Below, one piece after another: positions 55,814 through 64,000 of a stretch of 64,000 nt of DNA; the stretch's first letter is position 1, and each line of letters begins with the position of its first letter. A program made the position numbers and the translations under genes. The notes beneath the pieces were generated by a model that made no database searches, was not told the DNA's origin, and saw only the letters and a program-made list of their open reading frames with translations. The stretch comes from Selaginella moellendorffii (Eukaryota > Streptophyta > Lycopodiopsida > Selaginellales > Selaginellaceae). The stretch spans positions 1,842,272-1,906,271 of the forward strand of contig NW_003314283.1 in the NCBI RefSeq assembly GCF_000143415.4, in the 5' to 3' direction.

Positions 55814-57557
55814 CATCATCATCCTCTTTCTCTTCCACTTTGATTTGCTTAGCCTGTGGAAGTCCCAGAAGATATTTGTCATGCTCTTGCAGCATCCGCA
55901 GCCCTTCCCCAACACCCAGTGACCAGTTGACACCTTCATGGTTGATGAAACTGGGATACAACGACCCAGGCAAGCCTTCCTCCTTGGCCCAGTCGAAATC
56001 TATGAAACGCACCTCAAGCTGCCCATTCGTCATCTTCACCATGACATTGCTGTCCCGCATGTCACCATGAACGCCATAAGTCGTTCCACCCTTCCACTTC
56101 CGCACTTCAACCTTGTGTGCCTTTGCCAGATTGGAAACAACTTCGTCTCTGAGGTTATCCGCCTCCGGGAGGCCATACAAGAGCTTCCAACCGTCTTCTT
56201 CCGGGAGCCATTCCATCCTCACTTCAAGCCAGCCTCCCCCAACCTGTTTTAAGGAGAGAAGCTTTGGCGCAAGTCCTGCCTCACCCCACGCCCTATGAAC
56301 ATCAGCCCCGTAGTCCTGCTGACAATACTTGATGACACAATCTTCTCCAGGCTTCTTCAGAATGTAGACCCGCTTGTGCTCACATGCCAGATCCACCCTG
56401 ACCCCCGGCTTCACTGCTTCACGATGCAGCAGCCCTGGAATCCTCCTCCTAAACAGCTCACGCCTCTTGGAGGACGGTCCTTTCTTGCAATTTCGATCGC
56501 CCCAATTCCCGTAGAAAGTTATCAGCCTTGCGACTGCAGCTTTGATTGCCATGCAAGTCCTCACACCATCCATCGCTAGCGACACATCATGTCCGTGGAG
56601 CAGAGCGAGATAAGCGGACGCCAATGGCTGATAGCAAATCTTGTCCTTTTTCTCACCACCATCACCTGAATATTCAAAGTAAAAGTATATGAAAACCGCA
56701 TGAATGGAATGCTCACCTGCTGGCAACGTGATAACCCCTCCAACTAAGAGCAGCTGACCAATGTGTTGAACGATGAGAGCTGGTAAGCAGGTGTCAGACA
56801 TAAGCGCCTTCACACCCCTCCGTGCTGCGTTCCAGTTGAGCTCGTAGTTGGTGACAGCCTGCATCAGTGGTTCAGTGTGGCTCGTCGATGTTCCTCGCTT
56901 CACTTCTTTAAGTAGCACGAGAGCATCGTGAAGAGGATCCCAAGTCCAAAGATCTGTCGTGTGCTTATTACAAGAACCTGTGTACATCTCGTCGACAACG
57001 TTCACCTCGAGGTACCCCCGCCATATTTGCCGCAGTTCGGTCCTCAGGTCGCTCTCGTGGTCGTAGAAAGTGGAGCAGGCAGTTACCAAGTCATTGAAGT
57101 GCATGTAGTCGGCCATGGTGGGATCAGGCAATTCTCCCCTCAAGTCGCTGATAAAACGTCCAAAGACTTTGTGCATCAGCTGTAACGGTAATGGGGGTAC
57201 CGCAGTGGCAGGCATGAAGCTGAGAACCTGCGGATCTGGCACCATCTGTCTTGCCATGACAACGTTGTAGCCCTGGCTTGAAGGAGAGCAACACGGATTT
57301 GACAAACTTGTATTGCCAATGTATGTGTAATCCCCATCAGGGAGAAGTTCATCAGGGGCAAGGAAGATCTTGCCACTAGAGGAATACACACATGGGGGGC
57401 TTTCGTTGCATTCCCCGAACTTACGGCCTAGAACCTGCAGAATCGCTCCAAGCGTACAGCCGCTGCCGAATTCGAGCGCCTTCCCTTTGCAAGTGATTGT
57501 CGCCATGACTGCCCTAAACCTAATTGTGCGGTGGTGATTAAAAGGAATATGCCTCAA
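55734..57557 (-). CDS. Kinase-like protein with acidic tail; apparently intact
   Basis: One open frame of 607 codons on the minus strand. A likely intron at 56666-56716 (51 nt, GTGAGC...TTCAG, in frame) would give about 590 residues. The start may be the second Met (MATITCKGK, 57506). The N-terminal ~60 residues end in DELLPDGDYTYIG and resemble a ubiquitin-like header. The C-terminal third is a protein-kinase/aminoglycoside-phosphotransferase-like fold: VHGDMRDSNVMV at about residues 492-503 (catalytic loop, HGD in place of HRD) and FIDFDWA at about 517-523 (DFD in place of DFG). This loop style is frequent in fungal kinase-like families, some Crinkler-related. It ends in a poly-Asp run from an ATC repeat, then KKLRL. 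Substrate unknown. It is the only long, undamaged, non-transposon frame here. Confidence 0.7.
55769..55812. repeat. (ATC)n microsatellite in coding sequence
   Basis: About 14 near-perfect triplets coding the poly-Asp run of the kinase-like protein; length is likely variable. Confidence 0.9.
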
Positions 57558-58050
57558 CGTTTCTTTTCGTCACCTAATCAGTCAACTATGGTATAAAGGT
57601 TTTCACAAAAAAAAAGAAAATATTTTGTGATGGCTATCCATAGTGGTTTATAAAAACAAAGTTCATTAGAACAAAAGCAAAGTTCATCGTTGTGACTGCC
57701 AAGGTGGAGCTGTCGACCTGAATTGCCAGGGAGCTGGTACTCTGTACTAGGAAGGAGGTGCTAAAAGTACTTCCTTTCCTTCAACCTCGTGGATTAAAAT
57801 AATTTCCAGCTTTGTAAAAGGTTGGAAACACTGGAAGTGCACCAGAAAACATGATGTACTTCCAGTTTTTTGCAAAAACCCATATTAATAAACCCTAGAC
57901 TATGGCTTCTTCTTTCATGGCAAGATGGGTGCAGGTTTGAGTGCAGCGACCCGGGCATCTGGATCACAGCCTCCTTGAAGTAGCATCTTCCCGAACAGCT
58001 CCAGAGCCATTCTAGCGTCCCCACCTCATGGCAGTATGGCTACATGTTAG
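57558..58050. other. Upstream region of the kinase-like gene
   Basis: No gene seen. A loose inverted motif (AATTTCCAGCTTTGTAAAAGG / TGGAAACACTGGAAGTGC ... TACTTCCAG) lies at 57800-57865. The promoter of the kinase-like gene should lie here. Confidence 0.35.
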
Positions 58051-58077
58051 GCACCAGGTCAGGATAATAGGACCACT
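58051..58077 (+). repeat. First ~27 bp of a TRIM-type LTR
   Basis: TGTTAGGCACCAGGTCAGGA and a few more bases, identical to the start of the 104-bp LTR, joined abruptly to gypsy RNase H sequence at CCACTTGTG. Confidence 0.8.
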
Positions 58078-59572
58078 TGTGTATCTTTTCACACAGAAGG
58101 AGTTGAACACTAGGCAAACTCGTTGGATGGTCAAACTCATGAAGTTTGGGGAGTTTCCTATTGAGCATCGTCCGGGAAAATCAAATGTGGTGGCGGATGC
58201 TTTATTTCGTGTTCGTCATGTGACGATGTTACGAACACGATTTTGTCATTAGTTGAGTAAGGTGGTCAGCGAGTTTGGGCAGTTGGTTGAGCATGCTCAG
58301 GCTCAGGATGCTGAGGTGGCCTCTTTGCGAGACCAGATGGACGCTCCTTTCTCATTGGTGGATGGGATTTTCTACTACAATGGCCGTGTCTATTTGCCAC
58401 GGGTGGATGCGTTAATTACTCAAGTTTTATTCCACTATCATGATCGTCCAGAGGCCGGTCATTTTGGGGGGAAGAAGACGTATGAGTTGATTAAGCGCAA
58501 CTTTTATTGGAGGAATATGAAGGCTGATATCCTCAAGTGTTGTAAATCATGCGAGCTTTGTCAGCGGGTTAAGGTGCCACGGGAGAAGCCGGGGGGACTT
58601 TTGCAACCTTTACCTATTCCTCAGAGCCGTTGGTGTAGTATCTCTATGGACTTCATCACTTGTTTGCCACGAACACAGAGGCAAAAGGAGCAAGTATGGG
58701 TCATAGTAGATCGGTTGACGAAGTATGTGCGGTTGTTGGCTCTTCGGAAGACTGTCACTGCCTCAGACTTGGCTGCGGTTTACTTGGAGAAGGTTTTTCC
58801 TGATTTTGGTTTGCCGGAGGACATCATTAGTGATCGAGATTCAAAGTTCACCAGTGGATTTTGGAAAAGCTTTGCAAAGGCTATGCAAGTGACTTTGAAA
58901 CTCTCAAGTGGAGATCATCCTCAGACGGATGGGCAAACTGAGCGTGTGAATCAGGTGGTGGAGGATATGCTACGTTGTAGCATTGGTCAAAGGCAAGGAC
59001 AGTGGGATTTATATCTTCCGTTGGTGCAATTTGCTTACAACAATAGCCAACACAGTGGAACCAAGCTAAGTCCTTACTTTGCGATGTTTGGAAGGCATCC
59101 TCGAACAGTGGTGGAGTTGGGATTGCATTTGAGTAAGGACGTTCAAGAAAAGCTTGATTCCAAGGCAACTGATCTGGCCACAGAACTTGATGAGATTCTG
59201 GTGGTATGCAAACGGAATTTGCAAGCAGCTCAGGATAGAGCGGAGAAGTTTGCTAATGAGCATCGCCAATTCCGGGAATATAAGGTGGGTGATCTCGTCT
59301 TCGTGTGAGTGATCTTTCCGTCAAGTGAGCGGCGGAACACCTTGGTGCCTTTACGGATAGGGAAGAGTGATAAACTCTCCCATCGATATGCTGGTCCATA
59401 TGAAGTGCTGGAGCGCATTGGTAAAGCGGCTTATCGGGTGCGGCTGCCAGCTGGGGTGAAAATTCATCCGGTATTTTATGTCAGCCAGTTGAAAGGTGTA
59501 CTATCTCGGAGTGACGGGCCCAATGCCTCCTTGATGTATACGGCTGTGGAAGATGGACCAGGAGCTTGAGCA
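58078..59572 (+). pseudogene. Gypsy pol 3' half, tandem unit 1
   Basis: Starts inside RNase H (LVYLFTQKELNTRQ) and runs through the integrase zinc finger, core and GPY-type C-terminus to a stop near 59569. Stops: TAG at 58250-58252, and TGA at 59306-59308 where unit 2 has CGA. The block 58253-59308 is open over 351 codons. It lacks gag, protease and reverse transcriptase. Confidence 0.85.
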
Positions 59573-59643
59573 GGATTCCCCAGAACGGGTGATCACCGGT
59601 ACAACTCGTCCTTGGGACAAGGACTTTGTTGGGGGGGAAGAAT

Positions 59644-59876
59644 TGTTAGGCGCCAGCTTTGACTACGTGGTCAACGTCGGTCAAAGGGAGGCTCAAGGGT
59701 ATATTAAGGCATGTTAGGGTAAGGGACTTAACCTACCCTAGGGCTCACAGTGGAGCGGCGGCGCAGTGGAGCTTTTGAGGTAGCTCGGGGGTGGTTGGGT
59801 GGTGAGGAACCTCAAGAGGTGGCGTAGCATAGTCTAGGGCAACGAGATCTTTGTCTTTTTGCGCCGGATCATAACA
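59644..59876 (+). repeat. Gypsy LTR, unit 1 (233 bp)
   Basis: TGTTAGGCGCC ... GGATCATAACA, preceded by a purine tract (GGGGGGGAAGAAT). Directly followed by CAGATCACAAACC, which is pol sequence and not a primer-binding site. Confidence 0.9.
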
Positions 59877-61384
59877 CAGATCACAAACCACTTGTGTATC
59901 TTTTCACACAGAAGGAGTTGAACACTAGGCAAGCTCGTTGGATGGTCAAACTCATGGAGTTTGGGGAGTTTCCTATTGAGCATCGTCCGGGAAAATCAAA
60001 TGTGGTGGCGGATGCTTTATCTCATGTTCGTCATGTGACGATGTTACGAACACGATTTTGTCATCATTTGAGTAAGGTGGTCAGCGAGTTTGGGCAGTTG
60101 GTTGAGCATGCTCAGGCTCAGGATGCTGAGGTGGCCTCTTTGCGAGACCAAATGGAAGCTCCTTTCTCATTGGTGGATGGGATTCTCTACTACAAGGGCC
60201 GTGTCTATTTGCCACGGGTGGATGCATTAATTACTCAAGTTTTATTCCACTATCATGATCGTCTAGAGGCCGGTTATTTTGGGGGGAAGAAGACGTATGA
60301 GTTGATTAAGCGCAACTTTTATTGGAGGAATATGAAGGCTGATATCCTCAAGTATTGTAAATCATGCGAGCTTTGTTAGCGGGTTAAAGTGCCACGGGAG
60401 AAGCCGGGGGGACTTTTGCAACCTTTACCTATTCCTCAGAGCCGTTGGTGTAGTATCTCTATGGACTTCATCACTTGTTTGCCACGAACACAGAAGCAAA
60501 AGGAGTAAGTATGGGTCATAGTAGATCGGTTGATGAAGTATGTGCGGTTGTTGGCTCTTCGGAAGACTGTCACTGCCTCAGACTTGGCTGCAGTTTACTT
60601 GGAGAAGGTTTTTCCTAATTTTGGTTTGCCGGAGGACATCATTAGTGATCGAGATTCAAAGTTCACCAGTGGATTTTGGAAAAGCTTTGCAAAGGCTATG
60701 CAAGTGACTTTGAAACTCTCAAGTGGAGATCATCCTCAGACGGATGGGCAAACTAAGCATGTGAATCAGGTGGTGGAGGATATGCTACGTTGTAGCATTG
60801 GTCAAAGGCAAGGACAGTGGGATCTATATCTTCCGTTGGTGCAATTTGCTTACAACAATAGCCAACACAGTGGAACCAAGTTAAGTCCTTACTTTGCGAT
60901 GTTTGGAAGGCATCCTCGAACAGCGGTGGAGTTGGGATTGCATTTGAGTAAGGACGTTCAAGAAAAGCTTGATTCCGAGGCAACTGATCTGGCCACAGAA
61001 CTTGATGAGATTCTGGTGGTATGCAAACGGAATTTGCAAGCAGCTCAGGATAGAGCGGAGAAGTTTGCTAATGAGCATCGCCAATTCCGGGAATATAAGG
61101 TGGGTGATCTCGTCTTCGTGCGAGTGATCTTTCCGTCAAGTGAGCGGCGGAACACCTTGGTGCCTTTACGGATAGGGAAGAGTGATAAACTCTCCCATCG
61201 ATATGCTGGTCCATATGAAGTGCTGGAGCGCATTGGTAAAGCGGCTTATCGGGTGCGGCTGTCGGCTGGGGTGAAAATTCATCCGGTATTTTATGTCAGC
61301 CAGTTGAAAGGTGTACTATCTCGGAGTGACAGGCCCAATGCCTCCTTGATGTATACGGCTGTGGAAGATGGACCAGGAGCTTGA
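59877..61384 (+). pseudogene. Gypsy pol 3' half, tandem unit 2
   Basis: Starts at the same place in RNase H as unit 1, 10 bp earlier (DHKPLVYLF), and has the same content. Stops: TAG 60377-60379 (unit 1 has CAG) and TAA 60506-60508 (unit 1 has CAA). The block 60530-61384 is open to the natural end. Confidence 0.85.
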
Positions 61385-61458
61385 GCAGGATTCCCCAGAA
61401 AGGGTGATCACCGGTACAACTCGTCCTTGGGACAAGGACTTTGTTGGGGGGGAAGAAT

Positions 61459-61707
61459 TGTTGGGCGCCAGCTTTGACTACGTGGTCAACGTTGGTCAAA
61501 GGGAGGCTCAAGGGTATATTAAGGCATATTAGGGTAAGGGACTTAACCTACCCTAGGGCTCACAGTGGAGCGGCGGCGCAGTGGAGCGGCGGCGCAGTGG
61601 AGCTTTTGAGGTAGCTCGGGGGTGGTTGGGTGGTGAGGAACCTCAAGAGGTGGCATAGCATAGTCTAGGGCAACGAGATCTTTGTCTTTTTGCGCCGGAT
61701 CATAACA
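61459..61707 (+). repeat. Gypsy LTR, unit 2 (249 bp), 5' LTR of the right-hand element
   Basis: Same family; 16 bp longer through a local duplication of GCGGCGCAGTGGA text near 61572-61600. It is followed by a proper primer-binding site, so it serves as the 5' LTR of the element that continues to the right edge. Confidence 0.9.
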
Positions 61708-61720
61708 TTGGTATCAGAGG
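61708..61720 (+). other. Primer-binding site
   Basis: TTGGTATCAGAGG, complementary to the 3' end of initiator-Met tRNA, directly after the LTR. Confidence 0.85.
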
Positions 61721-61730
61721 ATTGGTTGCG

Positions 61731-62984
61731 ATGGCCGACCAAGCTGAACGCTGGAATCCTATCATCGATGGTGGTGCCGACGATGGTGCCGACGTAGCTG
61801 CGGAGATTTGGACCATTCAAGATGTGGTTCATGAGCTGCGAGCCCTTAATAAAAATCAGCAAGAGATGCAAGACGAGATGCATGGCATGATGGATACCAT
61901 GCGTGGGCGTGTTGAGGCACTCGAGGCTGGACGGGGTAGCGCTCCAAGTAAGCCTTCTTTGGTAGATCGACTCAAGATTCCAACCTTTTCCAGTGATGGT
62001 GGTGTGGATGAGTGTCTCGCTTGGCTAGCCAATGTGAAGAAGTTCTTGGCTGCTAGAGGAACTCCAGATGCAGAGGCTTTAATGGCTATTCCGATGGTTT
62101 TGCGTGATGCGGGTCTTCGATGGTGGAATTGGCTTGAGGAGTCCCGTGTTGCGGATAAGAAATCACCAGTATCTACCATGGATGAGTTTGAGGCTGCTTT
62201 TCGTTTACGTTTTGCCCCTCATTACGACGTGGAGAATGCTCGTACAGAACTTCGCCATTTCCAGCAAGGGAAAATGACGCTTGGGGATTATATTGAGAAG
62301 CTTACTCGCTTGATTAGTCGTGTTCCAACGAAGGATCCAGATCAGAACAAGTCCTACTTCATTGATGGCCTACATAGTGAGAGCATGCGGCAACACTTGC
62401 GTCATTCTCAGCCTACAAAGAGTTTGGAGGAGCTCTTTGATGCGGCTCGTCGACTTGATAATGACAAGCACAAGTCTCACAAGCGTTCGCGGAGTCCTTC
62501 TGTCGAGAATCGTCGTGATGATCGCCATGGACACAAGGATGGGAACAAGCATCACAAGTTGAAGTCGGTGGTGACTACCTCGGATGCAAAGGGGTCCAAG
62601 AAGCAGAAGTTCTTTGTGAAGAATTATAGACAGGGTTGTCATCATTGCGGCGAACTTGGACACTACAAGGCTGATTGTCCGCAGTTGAAGAACAAGCAGC
62701 AGGACAAGAAGAATGGCCAATCTTCTTCTCACGGTAAGTCCGATACTAAAAAGTTGCAAACTTTGCAGCGTGAGGAGGAGGAGAACGACCATTCCGGTCG
62801 GAGGAAGCGACTTTCGATCGTTGCTCGTCAGCTCAACTGTGTGTGGAACAAGATGGAGCTTGAGGATACGCGTGAATCAGCTTTAATGCTGGAGGGCTCC
62901 GTGGCGATCCAGTGCGGATTTTACTGGATAGTGGGAGCGATAACAACTTTGTTTCGGCAAAGTTTGTTGCGGAGCATCGCCTGA
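61731..62984 (+). pseudogene. Gypsy gag with a frameshift at its end
   Basis: ATG at 61731, MADQAERWNP. Coiled-coil-like region (EIWTIQDVVHELRALNKN), gag core (LAWLANVKKFLAARG ... WWNWLEESR), basic RS-rich region (62470-62560) and zinc knuckle CHHCGELGHYKADC at about 62636-62680. Four bases (GTGT) present in the minus-strand copy are missing near 62899, which throws the gag-pol frame out before the protease and creates the stop at 62982-62984. Confidence 0.85.
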
Positions 62985-64000
62985 ACACATGTGGAGTTCT
63001 TCCATACACAGTGGAAGGTGCAGCTACCTCTGCTCAGCATTTCGATGCTTGTGTTGAGGGGCTGGAAGTGTTGGTTGGCAAAACCACACTTGTGGAGACT
63101 TTTTATGTCGCGGATATCCATCGTGTGGATCTCATTCTTGGGATGCCATGGTTGGTGAAGGTGGATCCAGAGATAAAGTGGAGCATTAAGCGTATCTCGC
63201 TAGAGTATGGTGGCGTTAAAGATGTGTGGTTTGGCGAGGGCGTTCAACCACCAGTTGTTATGCTCTCTGCTACATCTTTGAAGCGGGCTTGTCGTAATGG
63301 AAAAGCACTTTCAAGTTACTTGCTGTTTGTTCGTGACTTGGGCGACCAAGGCACATGTGGGGGAGAAGCAGCAGTACGGGATGTACTCGACGAGTTTTCT
63401 GATGTTTTTCCATCTGAACTTCCTCATGGATTGCCTCCATTACGAGGTGTGGAGCATGGGATTACATTGGAGCCGGGGACACGGCCAATTTACCGGCATC
63501 CATTTCGGTTAAGTTATGCGGAGGAGCAAGAAGTTCAGCGACAAGTCAAGGAGTTACTTGAGTTTGGATTTATTCAGCCAAGTAAGTCTCTGTTTGGTGC
63601 TCCAGTCTTGCTTGTGAAGAAGAAGGACGGTTCAATGCGGATGTGTATTGACTACCATGCTTTAAACAAGAAGACAGTGAAGGACAAGATGCCGATGCCA
63701 CGTGTGGATGATATCCTAGACAAGCTTGGTGAAGCACGAGTGTTTACCAAGATTGATCTGAGGAGTGGATATCATCAGATTGCAATGGATGATGCATCTA
63801 TCTCTAAGACGGCATTCAACACAAGCTTCGGACATTTTGAGTTTACCATTATGCCGTTTGGTTTGACGAATGCACCAGCCACATTTACTCGGTTGATGAC
63901 GGAGGTATTTGGGCGTTATCTTCACGAGTTTGTGGAGATTTTCTTGGACGATATTCTTGTTTTTAGCAAGAATATGGAGGAGCATAGGGTGCATTTGCGC
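62900..64000 (+). pseudogene. Gypsy protease and reverse transcriptase, open at the window edge
   Basis: After the 4-bp deletion the protease text (ILLDSG) resumes at 62916 in another frame and stays open to the end of the window. Reverse transcriptase motifs are visible: [20 protein letters not shown] (an Arg-to-His change in the first block), [19 protein letters not shown] and [11 protein letters not shown] near 63940-63972. The rest lies outside the window. Confidence 0.85.

Noticed and set aside
61708-61720. tRNA gene suggested by TGGTATCAGAG
   Set aside because: It is a 13-base primer-binding site next to an LTR; no tRNA body follows.

Overview
This is nuclear DNA of a eukaryote, most likely a land plant or close streptophyte relative. 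It contains Ty3/gypsy and TRIM retrotransposons primed by initiator-Met tRNA (TGGTATCAGAGC-type primer-binding sites), a plant-type LINE, solo LTRs and GT-AG introns. The introns I can resolve are very short (47-61 nt), which suits a short-intron lineage such as some lycophytes, but I cannot name the species. Almost all of the window is nested mobile DNA. The one gene that looks intact and not obviously part of an element is a kinase-like gene at 55.7-57.6 kb.

Layout. 1-4060: end of a large DNA transposon (copy 1, inverted) with an open DUF7869-type transposase. 4061-7765: old repeat with a minus-strand gene (family X) and a plus-strand gene with a ParB-like domain. 7810-11196: LTR element built around a 12-bp minisatellite, TSD CTATG. 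11202-11786 and 24532-25430: the rest of the ParB gene, ending in an N4/N6 DNA-methyltransferase-like module. It is split by 11787-24531, a 12,745-bp DNA transposon (copy 2) with 24-bp terminal inverted repeats and TSD TCTT. About 25.8-31.97 kb: decayed LINE on the minus strand. 31975-41228: more decayed copies of the methyltransferase and family X genes, with a solo LTR (36832-38461, TSD GATAT). 41229-47653: TRIM (TSD GATTG) containing an inverted mosaic TRIM/gypsy retrotransposon (41474-47510), which itself contains a three-LTR tandem TRIM (43985-44980, TSD TCAAC). 47654-51270: second copy of the ParB/methyltransferase gene, lacking the ParB part. 51.6-54.4 kb: ancient gypsy pol. 55.7-57.6 kb: kinase-like gene. 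58.05-64 kb: tandem partial gypsy units, then a gypsy element running off the right edge.

The most interesting system is the 12.7-kb transposon. It encodes a transposase, a small acidic protein, and a multi-exon gene that joins a ParB-like region to an acidic linker and an FCP1/NIF-like HAD phosphatase domain. The transposon is also full of a 22-bp palindrome (about 28 positions listed over the two copies) in introns, UTRs and even coding exons, and I see none outside the element. A ParB-like protein encoded beside a dispersed palindrome suggests a parS-like relationship; this is a hypothesis. The older host repeat independently joins a ParB-like motif (NGNHR) to a permuted N4/N6-methyltransferase module. 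Most nonsense codons in the younger elements are C-to-T or G-to-A changes relative to a sister copy in the window, as expected for decay of methylated cytosines.
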